Assembly: GCA_902363335.1 (NCBI GenBank)
Contig: CABIZV010000001.1
Span: 682,001 to 746,000, forward strand
Reading direction: 5' to 3'
DNA: 64,000 nucleotides
Origin: Enterobacteriaceae bacterium
GTDB lineage: Bacteria > Pseudomonadota > Gammaproteobacteria > Enterobacterales > Enterobacteriaceae
Shown here: positions 33,110 through 42,232 of the stretch, piece after piece
Position numbering within the stretch: position 1 is the first letter of the stretch
Layout: each line of letters starts with the position of its first letter
Notes under the pieces: generated by a model
Databases searched by the model: none
Seen by the model: only the letters and a program-made list of their open reading frames with translations
What the model was told of the DNA's origin: nothing
Program-made: the position numbers and the translations under genes

Positions 33110-34053
33110 TGCTACGTTATATCTTGCGGCGAATCATGCTGCTCATTCCGATGATTTTCGCCGCTTCGGCAATCATCTTCCTGATGCTCCGTCTGGGAAC
33201 AGGCGACCCGGCACTCGATTACTTACGCCTGTCAAACCTTCCGCCCACGCCGGATATGCTCGCCTCAACGCGCATTATGCTTGGGCTGGAAAAACCGCTT
33301 TTCGTGCAGTACGGCAGTTGGTTGTGGAAAGCGCTGCATCTGGATTTCGGCGTCTCATTCGCCACACAGCGTCCGGTGCTGGATGACATAATGGCCTTCC
33401 TGCCCGCCACGCTTGAGCTTGCCGGTGCCGCCCTGGTGCTGATCCTGCTGACCTCCGTCCCGCTGGGCATTTGGGCGGCACGTCACCGTGACCAACTCCC
33501 CGACTTTATGGTGCGGGTTATCGCCTTTCTTGGTGTCTCGATGCCCAATTTCTGGTTGGCCTTCCTGCTGGTGATGTTGTTCTCCGTACACCTGAGATGG
33601 TTACCCGCTCTGGGATACGGCGGTTGGCAACATATTGTTTTACCGGCAGTTTCAATCGCCTTTATGTCGCTTGCGATTAATGCCCGTCTGCTGCGCGCCA
33701 GTATGCTGGAGGTGGCTGGGCAGCGGCATGTCACCTGGGCGCGCTTGCGCGGGTTAAGCGACAAACAAACCGAACGCCGGCATATTCTGCGTAATGCTTC
33801 GCTGCCGATGATTACCGCGGTTGGCATGCACATTGGCGAACTGATAGGCGGCACGATGATTATCGAAAATATCTTTGCCTGGCCGGGCGTCGGGCGCTAT
33901 GCCGTCTCTGCCATATTTAACCGGGACTATCCGGTTATTCAATGCTTTACCCTGATTATGGTGGTGGTGTTTGTGTTCTGTAACCTGCTGGTGGATGTGT
34001 TAAACGCCGGGCTGGATCCGCGCATTCGCCGTCATGAAGGAGCCCATTCGTGA
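33109..34053 (+). CDS. nikB: NikB, nickel ABC transporter permease
   Basis: The 314-aa permease begins MLRYILRRIMLLIPMIF, typical of the DppB type, with six helices. The cytoplasmic EAA loop appears as RASMLEVAGQRHVTWARLRGLS. It forms the membrane pore with NikC. TGATG overlap with nikA and a 4-bp overlap with nikC show translational coupling. Confidence 0.96.
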   Translation: MLRYILRRIMLLIPMIFAASAIIFLMLRLGTGDPALDYLRLSNLPPTPDMLASTRIMLGLEKPLFVQYGSWLWKALHLDFGVSFATQRPVLDDIMAFLPATLELAGAALVLILLTSVPLGIWAARHRDQLPDFMVRVIAFLGVSMPNFWLAFLLVMLFSVHLRWLPALGYGGWQHIVLPAVSIAFMSLAINARLLRASMLEVAGQRHVTWARLRGLSDKQTERRHILRNASLPMITAVGMHIGELIGGTMIIENIFAWPGVGRYAVSAIFNRDYPVIQCFTLIMVVVFVFCNLLVDVLNAGLDPRIRRHEGAHS

Positions 34054-34883
34054 AATTTTTCCTCTCAGCGCGCGGGTCCGTGCAATTTGCCCTCATCATC
34101 ATCACCTTACTGGCGTTCGTTGCCCTCACCGGGCAGTGGTGGTTGCCGTTTGATCCGCAGGCGATTGATTTACCGTCACGGTTATTATCACCCGATAGCC
34201 ATCACTGGTTGGGAACAGACCATCTGGGGCGTGATATTTTCTCCCGTCTGCTGGCAGCGACGCGCGTTTCGCTGGGCTCGGTGCTGGCCTGCTTGCTGTT
34301 AGTGCTGGCGCTGGGGTTAATTATCGGCGGTAGCGCCGGGCTTCTCGGCGGTCGCGTCGATCAGCTCACCATGCGTGTCGCCGATATGTTTATGACCTTC
34401 CCGACCTCTATTCTCTCCTTTTTTCTGGTTGGCGTTCTTGGAACCGGGCTGACCAATGTCATTATCTCCATCGCCCTGTCGCACTGGGCCTGGTACGCGC
34501 GCATGGTTCGCAGCCTGGTTATCTCTCTACGTCAGCGTGAATTTGTGCTGGCCTCTCGTTTGTGTGGCGCAGGCCATGTGCGTGTATTTGTCGATCATCT
34601 TGCGGGTGCTGTGCTCCCTTCACTGTTAGTGCTGGCGACGCTGGATATTGGCCATATGATGCTGCACGTGGCAGGCATGTCTTTCCTTGGCCTCGGTGTA
34701 ACGGCGCCCACCGCTGAATGGGGCGTAATGATTAACGACGCTCGTCAGTATATCTGGACCCAGCCGCTGCAAATGTTGTGGCCGGGGCTGGCGCTGTTTA
34801 TCAGCGTGATGGCGTTTAACCTTTTGGGCGACGCCCTGCGCGATCATCTGGATCCGCATCTGGACACGGAGCATGCTCACTAA
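34050..34883 (+). CDS. nikC: NikC, nickel ABC transporter permease
   Basis: The 277-aa DppC-type permease has an N-terminal helix, the loop DPQAIDLPSRLLSPDSHHWLGTDHLGRDIFSRLL (split here; core GTDHLGRDIFSRLL) and five further helices. The EAA motif region is LRQREFVLASRLCGAGHVRVF. It pairs with NikB. Its stop overlaps the nikD start by 1 nt. Confidence 0.96.
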   Translation: MKFFLSARGSVQFALIIITLLAFVALTGQWWLPFDPQAIDLPSRLLSPDSHHWLGTDHLGRDIFSRLLAATRVSLGSVLACLLLVLALGLIIGGSAGLLGGRVDQLTMRVADMFMTFPTSILSFFLVGVLGTGLTNVIISIALSHWAWYARMVRSLVISLRQREFVLASRLCGAGHVRVFVDHLAGAVLPSLLVLATLDIGHMMLHVAGMSFLGLGVTAPTAEWGVMINDARQYIWTQPLQMLWPGLALFISVMAFNLLGDALRDHLDPHLDTEHAH

Positions 34884-35647
34884 TGCCACAACACATTGAA
34901 CTGCAAGATCTTGTTTTGCATGCCGAACGTCCGCTGGTCAACGGCGTATCGCTCAAATTGACGCGCGGTCGCGTACTGGCGTTGGTGGGTGGCAGCGGCA
35001 GCGGAAAATCACTGACCTGCGCCGCCATGCTCGGTATTTTGCCCGCAGGTGTCCGGCAGTTCGCAGGAAAAATACGGATGGACGGTGAGCCAGTTTCACC
35101 GGCGTCCCTGCGCGGGGTGAACGTCGCCACTATTATGCAAAACCCACGCAGCGCCTTTAATCCCCTGCAAACGATGGCTGCACATGCGCGTGAAACCTGC
35201 CACGCACTGGGTAAGCCATCAGACGACCACGCGCTCATAGCCGCGCTTAACGCGGTAGGTTTAGACGACGCGGCGCGGGTGTTAAAACTCTATCCATTCG
35301 AAATGAGCGGCGGCATGCTGCAACGCATGATGATCGCCATGGCGGTATTGTGCGATGCGCCGTTTATCATCGCGGATGAGCCGACCACCGATCTGGATGT
35401 GGTCGCTCAGGCACGGATTCTCGATTTACTCGATAACATCATGCAAAACCGTTCACCCGGCATGCTGCTGGTGACGCATGATATGGGCGTCGTGGCACGA
35501 TTAGCTGACGATGTCGCGGTGATGGATAGCGGCAATATTGTCGAACTTAACGATGTCGACAGCGTGTTCAGCGCACCGCAACATCCCGTCACTCGCCGTC
35601 TGGTCTCGGCACATCTGGCGCTGTACGGTATGGAGCTCACCTTATGA
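34883..35647 (+). CDS. nikD: NikD, nickel ABC transporter ATPase
   Basis: The 254-aa ATPase has Walker A GGSGSGKS (residues ~35-42), signature MSGGMLQRMMIA, Walker B FIIADEPTTDLD and H-loop LLVTHDMGVV. The ABC signature is MSGG rather than the common LSGG, as in other NikD. It acts with NikE to power uptake and overlaps nikE by 4 bp. Confidence 0.96.
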   Translation: MPQHIELQDLVLHAERPLVNGVSLKLTRGRVLALVGGSGSGKSLTCAAMLGILPAGVRQFAGKIRMDGEPVSPASLRGVNVATIMQNPRSAFNPLQTMAAHARETCHALGKPSDDHALIAALNAVGLDDAARVLKLYPFEMSGGMLQRMMIAMAVLCDAPFIIADEPTTDLDVVAQARILDLLDNIMQNRSPGMLLVTHDMGVVARLADDVAVMDSGNIVELNDVDSVFSAPQHPVTRRLVSAHLALYGMELTL

Positions 35648-36441
35648 CATTACTTCGCGTTTCAGCGCTTTCCCATCATTATTCGCGCAGCAATCTTTAC
35701 GGGCAGCCTCAACACCAGGCGGTGCTAAAAGAGATTTCCCTGGAACTTCAGCCCGGTGAGAGCGTTGCGTTATTAGGGCGTAGCGGCTGCGGAAAAAGTA
35801 CTCTGGCACGCCTGCTGGTCGGCCTTGAGTTGCCCTCGCAAGGCACGATTAGCTGGCGCGGCGAATCGCTTTCCCGACTCAATCGTGCACAGCAAAAAGC
35901 CTTTCGTCGTGATATTCAGATGGTTTTCCAGGATTCGATCAGCGCGGTCAATCCGCGTAAAACCGTGCGCGAGATTTTACGCGAGCCAATGCGCCACCTT
36001 TTGTCGCTACCAAAATCGGAGCAATTAGCGCGAGCCAGTGAAATGCTTAAAGCCGTGGAGCTGGACGACAGCGTGCTGGATAAACGCCCACCGCAACTGA
36101 GCGGTGGACAACTGCAACGCGTGTGTCTGGCACGCGCGATGAGCGTGGAACCTAAACTGCTCATTCTCGATGAGGCGGTGTCGAATCTCGATCTGGTGTT
36201 ACAAGCAGGCGTTATTCGTTTACTCAAAAAACTCCAGCGGCAGTTCGGTACCGCCTGCCTGTTTATCACCCACGATTTACGTCTGGTAGAACGTTTTTGC
36301 CAGCGGGTGATGGTCATGGACGAGGGACAAATTGTTGAGACTCTCACACCAGGTGACACATTAACCTTTTCCTCCGACGCAGGTCGTGTGCTACAAAAAG
36401 CGGTACTTCCCGCCTTCCCCGCGCGCCGAAATAAGGTTTAA
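35644..36441 (+). CDS. nikE: NikE, nickel ABC transporter ATPase
   Basis: The 265-aa ATPase has Walker A GRSGCGKST, Q-loop MVFQDSISAVNPRKT, signature LSGGQLQRVCLARA, Walker B LLILDEAVSNLD and H-loop FITHDLRLV. It heterodimerises with NikD. The nikR start follows after 5 bp, so the repressor is expressed with the transporter it controls. Confidence 0.96.
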   Translation: MTLLRVSALSHHYSRSNLYGQPQHQAVLKEISLELQPGESVALLGRSGCGKSTLARLLVGLELPSQGTISWRGESLSRLNRAQQKAFRRDIQMVFQDSISAVNPRKTVREILREPMRHLLSLPKSEQLARASEMLKAVELDDSVLDKRPPQLSGGQLQRVCLARAMSVEPKLLILDEAVSNLDLVLQAGVIRLLKKLQRQFGTACLFITHDLRLVERFCQRVMVMDEGQIVETLTPGDTLTFSSDAGRVLQKAVLPAFPARRNKV

Positions 36442-36446
36442 GCCAT

Positions 36447-36848
36447 ATGCAACGTGTCACTATTACCCTTGATGATGATTTACTGGAAATGCTGGATGCG
36501 TTAAGCCAGCGCCGAAGCTATAACAACCGCTCTGAAGCCATTCGCGATATTCTGCGTAACTCGCTGGCGCAAGAAACCACGCAACAGCATGGCACCCAGG
36601 GTTATGCCGTGCTCTCGTACGTTTACGAACATGAGAAGCGTGATTTAGCCAGCCGTCTGGTGTCAACTCAGCATCATCACCACGATCTTAGCGTTTCCAC
36701 GCTGCACGTACATATCAATCACCATGACTGTCTGGAAATTGCGGTACTCAAGGGAGATATGGGGGATGTACAGCATTTTGCCGATGATGTTATCGCGCAG
36801 CGCGGTGTGCGCCACGGGCACTTACAGTGCCTACCCGACGGTGAATGA
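36447..36848 (+). CDS. nikR: NikR, nickel-responsive repressor
   Basis: The 133-aa protein has a ribbon-helix-helix DNA-binding domain (residues 1-45, MQRVTITLDDDLLEML) and an ACT-like metal domain. The high-affinity nickel ligands His76, His87, His89 and Cys95 are all at their canonical positions. The run HHHH at 76-79 and the extra HH at 92-93 add more potential ligands. It should bind the operator at 31472-31499 when nickel is plentiful. It is the last gene of the operon. Confidence 0.97.
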   Translation: MQRVTITLDDDLLEMLDALSQRRSYNNRSEAIRDILRNSLAQETTQQHGTQGYAVLSYVYEHEKRDLASRLVSTQHHHHDLSVSTLHVHINHHDCLEIAVLKGDMGDVQHFADDVIAQRGVRHGHLQCLPDGE

Positions 36849-36912
36849 TTTGTCCCTGTGATATTTGTGTTTTTTTCGGTATCGTAGCGTTTTTCCCTCA
36901 GTGCGTAGAGTA

Positions 36913-37632
36913 ATGAACAAGATCGTTTATGTTGAGGATGATCCCGATGTTGGGGCGCTGATCGCCGCCTATCTGGGTAAGCATGATATGGATGTCATCG
37001 TTGAACCGCGCGGCGACAACGCAGAGGTCACCATTGCCCGGGAAAAACCCGATCTGGTGCTGCTGGATATTATGCTGCCAGGAAAAGACGGCATGACGCT
37101 GTGCCGCGATCTGCGCGGCCAGTGGCAAGGGCCGATTGTGCTGCTCACCTCACTGGACAGCGATATGAACCATATTCTGTCGCTGGAAATGGGCGCGAAC
37201 GACTATATCCTTAAAACGACGCCACCCGCCGTGCTGCTGGCGCGTTTACGTCTGCACCTGCGTCAGAATCCGTCAGGCAATAATAATGCCCCGTCGACAC
37301 AATCGACCTTAACGCCGCACAAGGCGCTGCGTTTCGGCACGCTATCCATTGATCCAGTGAATCGTCAGGTGCTGCTGAGCGGTGAAAATATTGCGCTCTC
37401 CACGGCTGATTTCGATCTGTTATGGGAAATGGCAACCCATGCGGGTCAGATTATGGACCGCGATGCATTGCTGAAAAACCTGCGTGGGGTGAGCTATGAC
37501 GGAATGGACAGGAGCGTGGACGTGGCGGTATCGCGCCTGCGTAAGAAACTGCTCGATAGCGCAACCGAGCCTTACCGCATAAAAACCGTGCGAAATAAAG
37601 GCTACCTGTTCGCCCCACACGCTTGGGAATAA
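36913..37632 (+). CDS. rstA: RstA, OmpR-type response regulator
   Basis: From ATG 36913 the protein has 239 aa; a GTG at 36901 (adding MRRV) is an alternative. The receiver domain (1-115) has the acidic pair Glu8-Asp9-Asp10, phospho-acceptor Asp52 (LVLLDIMLPGKDG) and switch Lys in YILKTTPP. The OmpR winged-helix domain follows at about 135-235 (DRSVDVAVSRLRKKL). RstA responds to PhoP and acid and controls asr, csgD and feo genes in enterics. In E. coli rstB follows directly; here it is 3.2 kb away. Confidence 0.95.
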   Translation: MNKIVYVEDDPDVGALIAAYLGKHDMDVIVEPRGDNAEVTIAREKPDLVLLDIMLPGKDGMTLCRDLRGQWQGPIVLLTSLDSDMNHILSLEMGANDYILKTTPPAVLLARLRLHLRQNPSGNNNAPSTQSTLTPHKALRFGTLSIDPVNRQVLLSGENIALSTADFDLLWEMATHAGQIMDRDALLKNLRGVSYDGMDRSVDVAVSRLRKKLLDSATEPYRIKTVRNKGYLFAPHAWE

Positions 37633-37725
37633 GAATATGGCTTGCAGCATTTTATGCTGGTGTTAAAAGTATAACCCTCGAGAACTTTCTCACCACCCAC
37701 TGCCAAAACAACGTATTCGCTCTGC

Positions 37726-37750
37726 CATCTGCGCTAATTTTGCGCAGATG
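37726..37750. terminator. Hairpin between convergent rstA and the hydrolase gene
   Basis: CATCTGCGC pairs perfectly with GCGCAGATG around TAATTTT. With rstA terminated here, rstB cannot be on the same message. Confidence 0.7.
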
Positions 37751-37771
37751 ACAGCATTTTATAAAATCCAG

Positions 37772-38305
37772 CTAGCCGAGTAATTCGGCCGTATTCACGC
37801 CACGCGCAAATCCGGCTTCCAGCAGACCTAACGTCACCTCAAAAATCGCTTTTGCGCCAAGCTCGGCCTCCTCCAGCGGGAAACTCAGCACCGCATCACG
37901 TACCACCGTCATCGCCAACCCTAAATCTGAACCCGAACGAATGGTCGAGTTGACGCAGAATCCGGCAACAGCACCGATAACCGTCACTTCGTTTATGTGC
38001 GCTTCCTGCAACCAGGTATAGAGATCGGTTGAGCTAAAGGCCGATGACGTCGTTTTGATAAACACGGGTTCACCTTCACGTTCTTCGAACACCCGTACTG
38101 GTAAGAATGACGCGGCCTGCCTGTGCATCGGTGAACCGGGTTCAAGGGTTTCATGACGGACGTGAAGCACCGGTTTTCCCGCAGCCCGAAAAGCCCCTAT
38201 CAGTGAACGCATATTGACCATGCTATCGGTTGGATAAAACGCCATCCCACCCTCAACCCTTTGCGTCACAAACTCTTGCATATCGATAACCAGTAATGCC
38301 TGCAT
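37772..38305 (-). CDS. Isochorismatase-family cysteine hydrolase
   Basis: The 177-aa protein carries the family triad: Asp8 (ALLVIDMQEF), a Lys in FIKTTSSAF (about residue 90) and Cys in AVAGFCVNSTIR (about 122). The cis-peptide bond preceding the cysteine is expected at GAVAGF. Such enzymes hydrolyse amides (nicotinamidase, carbamoylsarcosine or ureidoacrylate amidase types) or vinyl ethers; the substrate cannot be told. It is divergent from a TcyP-like symporter gene, suggesting an import-and-hydrolyse unit. It lies between rstA and rstB, where E. coli has nothing. Confidence 0.85.
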   Translation of the reverse strand: MQALLVIDMQEFVTQRVEGGMAFYPTDSMVNMRSLIGAFRAAGKPVLHVRHETLEPGSPMHRQAASFLPVRVFEEREGEPVFIKTTSSAFSSTDLYTWLQEAHINEVTVIGAVAGFCVNSTIRSGSDLGLAMTVVRDAVLSFPLEEAELGAKAIFEVTLGLLEAGFARGVNTAELLG

Positions 38306-38471
38306 AGCGCCCCCCTGTATATTTAAAAGCCAATTTACGCAGGCTGTAGCGTGATAACAAGCTACTGATATTAATATATGAATATGTCATCCAGCTCAGC
38401 GAACAAAATGGCACAAAGACACACTTTTTGTATGCCAATCTGGTGTTTTTATCTTTATAATTCGCCCCGGA

Positions 38472-38494
38472 CTCTTATCCATACTGGATAAGAG
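38472..38494. repeat. 23-bp palindrome between the hydrolase and symporter genes
   Basis: CTCTTATCC and GGATAAGAG flank ATACT. It sits 64 bp before the symporter start and 167 bp before the hydrolase start, so it could be an operator for the divergent pair. It may instead be a leader stem. Confidence 0.55.
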
Positions 38495-38557
38495 GTAATT
38501 TATCGAAAACAACTCTTCCGGCATTTCAGGTGCTGAATGGGGCAAGAGGCTTACAAG

Positions 38558-39901
38558 ATGTTCACCACGCTCGCGTATATTGTGCTTTTTTTAATCTGTT
38601 CCTGGGGTATATTCCAGATAGACCGTAAAAGCCATTCATTATCTCGCTCAGTTTTTATCGCTATTTTTATAGGTGCTGTTATTGGCCTATCGCTACATTT
38701 TATCGCCGCTGACAGCAGTAAGACCGTCATTGACTGGTACGGTATTATCGGCAATGGCTATGTGAATTTATTAAAGCTGGTCGCGGTTCCGCTGATCTTT
38801 ATCTCTATTCTTTCGGCGATTAATAAACTCGAAAATAACGCCGGGATCGGCAAAATGTCGCTGACCATCGTCGCCTGTATGCTGTTGCTGGTGATGGTGG
38901 CAGGCTTTGTCGGCCTCATGACCGCGCACCTTATCGGGCTCGACGCCAGCGCGTTTGGGCATATGCAGTCAACGCTCACCGCCGATGATGTCAGTAAAAC
39001 CGCAGCCGTATCACTCCCGCAATTGCTGACTTCGCTTATTCCAACGAACCTCTTTCTCGATCTGACCGGTGCCCGCAGCGTATCGGTGATTGGTATTGTG
39101 ATATTTACTCTGCTGGCCGGTGTTGCTTTACTTAAAGTGAAGAAAGAGGCTCCAGAAGAAGGTGCTAAATTAAGCGCCGGTATCAATGCCATTCAGATTT
39201 GGGTCATGAAGATGGTGCGCATCGTTATTGCGCTGACACCTTATGGCGTCATGGCCTTAATGGCTAAGGTCTTTTCAACCTATCAACTGGCGCAATTTAC
39301 CAGCCTGCTCGGCTTTATTGCCGCCTGTTATCTGGCGGTAGCGATGATGTTTATCGTGCACGCGATTATTCTGCTCCTGAGCGGCCATAATCCCCTGCAC
39401 TATTATAAAACCGTCTGGCCGGTACTGACTTTCGCTTTTGTTTCACGCAGCAGCGCCGCCGCCATTCCTCTGGCAATTTCCGCGCAGGAAAAATTCGGTG
39501 TTCCGAGCACCATCGCCAATATTGCGGCTTCGTTTGGTTCAAGTATGGGACAAAACGGCTGCGCGGGGATTTATCCGGCGATTATGGTCGCAATGATTGC
39601 GCCAACGATGGGGATCGATCCTTTATCATTGCATTTCCTGGCCACCCTGCTTCCCGCGATTGCGCTGGGTTCAATCGGCGTTGCCGGTGTTGGCGGCGGC
39701 GGAACCTTCGCGGCCCTGATTGTGCTGTCGACGCTGAATTTCCCGGTCGCACTGGTGGGTATTTTTATTGCTATTGAACCGATCGTTGACATGGCGCGCA
39801 CCGCGCTAAATGTAAATGGTTCGATGATGTCTGGGGTGATTGCCAGCCGGGTGCTGGATAAACAAGAAACACAGGCACAGCCAGGCGTAACGCTTAATTG
39901 A
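38558..39901 (+). CDS. Dicarboxylate/amino acid:cation symporter, TcyP (YdjN)-like
   Basis: ATG 38558 has AAGAGG 8 nt upstream and gives 447 aa; the ATG at 38537 lacks a site. There are about eight helices and two re-entrant loops typical of DAACS symporters: FVSRSSAAAIPLAIS and SVGQNGCAG-like SMGQNGCAGIYPAIM, plus GVAGVGGGGTFAALIVLS. It resembles the E. coli cystine transporter TcyP in these motifs and in length but is clearly diverged. The substrate could be cystine or another acidic/neutral amino acid. A strong terminator follows. Confidence 0.85.
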   Translation: MFTTLAYIVLFLICSWGIFQIDRKSHSLSRSVFIAIFIGAVIGLSLHFIAADSSKTVIDWYGIIGNGYVNLLKLVAVPLIFISILSAINKLENNAGIGKMSLTIVACMLLLVMVAGFVGLMTAHLIGLDASAFGHMQSTLTADDVSKTAAVSLPQLLTSLIPTNLFLDLTGARSVSVIGIVIFTLLAGVALLKVKKEAPEEGAKLSAGINAIQIWVMKMVRIVIALTPYGVMALMAKVFSTYQLAQFTSLLGFIAACYLAVAMMFIVHAIILLLSGHNPLHYYKTVWPVLTFAFVSRSSAAAIPLAISAQEKFGVPSTIANIAASFGSSMGQNGCAGIYPAIMVAMIAPTMGIDPLSLHFLATLLPAIALGSIGVAGVGGGGTFAALIVLSTLNFPVALVGIFIAIEPIVDMARTALNVNGSMMSGVIASRVLDKQETQAQPGVTLN

Positions 39902-39908
39902 TGTACAC

Positions 39909-39943
39909 TGCCTCAGCGCCCTGAACGCTGAGGCATTTTATTT
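39909..39943. terminator. Terminator between the convergent symporter and membrane-protein genes
   Basis: TGCCTCAGCG pairs perfectly with CGCTGAGGCA around CCCTGAA, followed by TTTTATTTTTT on the plus strand. Confidence 0.9.
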
Positions 39944-39944
39944 T

Positions 39945-40586
39945 TTAGTGACCATGTAAATATTGAGTCGCCGAGGAATAGACCTTTTTCGCCATTTTAT
40001 CCGCACGCATAAAATAGAACGTTGTCAGGAATAGCCCAATCAAAAACGGTACTTCATACAACTCTTCCATCAAATCAGCATAATGCACATCACGCACAAA
40101 TAGCGGCGCCAACAGACGATGATGCTCAACCGTATCGGAAATTAAGAACGTCAGGACCGTCACCGCCAGCAGCCATACCGGAATGGAATTTTCCTTCATT
40201 CTGCGCGCAATTTCTTTGCGCAAGGAAGATGACAGCAGGCTCAGTAATAATCCGCCGACCAAAATAACAGAGATAATTCTAAAGACGATATGCGGTACTT
40301 CCGGGAAGTAAGCGCGTCCCCAACTGGTGCTGCGCCCAAGCAGGACTACCCACCACATGACCGCCCACATCCAGAACTGTTTTTCACCCTTAGGTCGGGA
40401 ATACGGTTTGATATACCAGGCGGTGAAGAGCGCGCCAAACAGCAACCATAGTGCCTGCACATTTTCAATCTGTGTCACAACCGCCCCGCCGAGAAGTGGA
40501 ATTTGCCAGTCGGCCGCCAGAGGCAACAACGCGGAGAGCACAACAAGGCCAATTACCGGTATCGTGATTTGCGTATCAAGTTTCAT
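39945..40586 (-). CDS. Inner-membrane protein of unknown function
   Basis: The 213-aa protein has six predicted membrane helices separated by short basic loops. Notable are a polar stretch with charged and histidine residues between helices 5 and 6 (SDTVEHHRLLAPLFVRDVHY, then ADLMEELYEV) and a Trp-rich segment (KQFWMWAVMWWVVLLGRSTSWGR, split at MWW). The paired His and acidic residues could bind metal or a cofactor, but I do not recognise a family. It is divergent from rstB (257 bp between starts) and convergent with the symporter. Confidence 0.75.
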   Translation of the reverse strand: MKLDTQITIPVIGLVVLSALLPLAADWQIPLLGGAVVTQIENVQALWLLFGALFTAWYIKPYSRPKGEKQFWMWAVMWWVVLLGRSTSWGRAYFPEVPHIVFRIISVILVGGLLLSLLSSSLRKEIARRMKENSIPVWLLAVTVLTFLISDTVEHHRLLAPLFVRDVHYADLMEELYEVPFLIGLFLTTFYFMRADKMAKKVYSSATQYLHGH

Positions 40587-40843
40587 AGATTAAAAAGCCG
40601 TATTAAGAATATACCTATCATCCTAAAAGTTAATGTTGATTAGCTATTAGCAAAGCATGCCTTTTTCTTAAGGTTATCTTAATGTTCGCATGAAAAGCGA
40701 AACGTCTTGCTGAGAAATGCGACAAAAGCACGGGCATCAAGCGTTGGTGAATGCATAAATACGCCAGAGCGTGTACTCTGAGGGGGCTGTGCCTCGGCAG
40801 TGAAGCTGCGAAAGCTAACATATTGAACGTTAGGTGATTTTCC

Positions 40844-42145
40844 ATGAAAAAGCTGTTTGTGCAGTTTTACCTCTTACTATTTGTCTGCTTCCTGGTGATG
40901 ACCATGCTGGTCGGCCTGGTCTACAAATTCACTGCCGAACGCGCGGGTCGTCAATCTCTTGATGATTTAATGAAAAGCTCCTTGTATCTGATGCGCAGCG
41001 AGCTACGTGAAATTCCGCCACGTAACTGGAGCAAAACCCTTAACGAACTCGATTTGAACCTGTCGTTTGATCTGCGGATTGAGCCACTGAGTAAATTCAA
41101 CCTCGAAGACAGCGCCATGCGGCATTTGCGGGCCGGTGATATCGTCGCACTCGACGATCAGTACACCTTTATTCAACGTATTCCGCGCAGCCACTATGTT
41201 CTGGCCGTCGGCCCCGTGCCCTATCTCTACTTTATGCATGAGATGCGGATTCTGGATATTGCGCTGATGGCCTTTATCGCCATATCGCTGGCCTTTCCGG
41301 TATTTATCTGGATGCGCCCGCACTGGCAGGACATGCTTAGGCTGGAAAGTGCCGCGCAGCGTTTCGGTGAGGGGCATCTGGGCGAGCGAATACACTTTGA
41401 TAGCATGTCGAGTTTTGAACGTCTTGGCGTGGCGTTTAATCAGATGGCCGACAATATCAACGCACTGATTGCCAGCAAAAAACAGCTCATTGACGGTATC
41501 GCCCACGAACTGCGCACGCCGCTGGTGCGTTTACGCTACCGCCTGGAGATGAGCGAAAATCTTACCGAGGCCGAATCACAGGCGCTCAATCGTGATATCG
41601 GGCAGTTGGAAGCTCTGATTGAAGAGTTACTCACCTACGCCCGCCTCGACCGGCCACAAACTGAACTGTCGTTGACCACTCCCGACCTGCCGGGCTGGGT
41701 AGCGGCCCACGTTGAGGATGTTCAGTCGGTTACGCCGCAGCGCGAAGTCCTGCTTGGACAGTTAACGCGTGGTGATTATGGCGCGCTGGATATGCGCTTG
41801 CTGGAGCGCGTGCTGGATAATCTGATTAATAACGCGATGCGCTACAGCCAGCGTAAAATCCAGGTCAGCCTCACGCTGAACGGCGCTAAAGCGTGTTTAC
41901 AGGTTGAAGATGATGGCCCAGGCATCGCCATCAGCGAACGCGAGCGCGTTTTTGAGCCGTTCGTTCGTCTGGATCCGAGCCGCGACCGGGCAACCGGTGG
42001 CTGTGGATTAGGTTTGGCTATTGTGCACTCTATCGCTGTAGCAATGGGCGGACAGGCCAGCTGTGAAGAAAGCGCGCTGGGCGGGGCCTGTTTCCGTTTA
42101 ACGTGGCCTATTTACCATCACATTTCCCTCCCCGCGGCTAGTTGA
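40844..42145 (+). CDS. rstB: RstB, sensor histidine kinase
   Basis: The 433-aa kinase has helices at about 4-28 and 135-155 enclosing a ~105-residue periplasmic domain. A HAMP domain follows, then the phospho-acceptor His in DGIAHELRTPLVRLR (about residue 222) and the ATPase boxes VLDNLINNAMRYS (N), DDGPGIA (G1) and GGCGLGLAIV (G2). AGGTGA precedes the ATG. It pairs with RstA, whose gene is separated by three genes and a terminator, so it needs its own promoter in 40587-40843. Confidence 0.95.
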   Translation: MKKLFVQFYLLLFVCFLVMTMLVGLVYKFTAERAGRQSLDDLMKSSLYLMRSELREIPPRNWSKTLNELDLNLSFDLRIEPLSKFNLEDSAMRHLRAGDIVALDDQYTFIQRIPRSHYVLAVGPVPYLYFMHEMRILDIALMAFIAISLAFPVFIWMRPHWQDMLRLESAAQRFGEGHLGERIHFDSMSSFERLGVAFNQMADNINALIASKKQLIDGIAHELRTPLVRLRYRLEMSENLTEAESQALNRDIGQLEALIEELLTYARLDRPQTELSLTTPDLPGWVAAHVEDVQSVTPQREVLLGQLTRGDYGALDMRLLERVLDNLINNAMRYSQRKIQVSLTLNGAKACLQVEDDGPGIAISERERVFEPFVRLDPSRDRATGGCGLGLAIVHSIAVAMGGQASCEESALGGACFRLTWPIYHHISLPAAS

Positions 42146-42191
42146 CCGGAGAATTTGCGCGAGGGTTAATCCCGGCGTACAATAAACCCTG

Positions 42192-42214
42192 CTAGAGTAT
42201 GTTGTAACTAATAA
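42192..42214. other. Ter replication-arrest site (TerB type) upstream of tus
   Basis: The core GTATGTTGTAACTAA at 42197-42211 is identical to E. coli TerB, including the G:C pair at position 6 that forms the Tus lock. It overlaps the tus promoter region, 22 bp before the start codon, giving tus autorepression as in E. coli. The lock-forming end faces left, so forks moving rightward should be arrested (inferred from the E. coli orientation rule). Confidence 0.92.
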
Positions 42215-42232
42215 CATTCTTAGGGGATAAAA

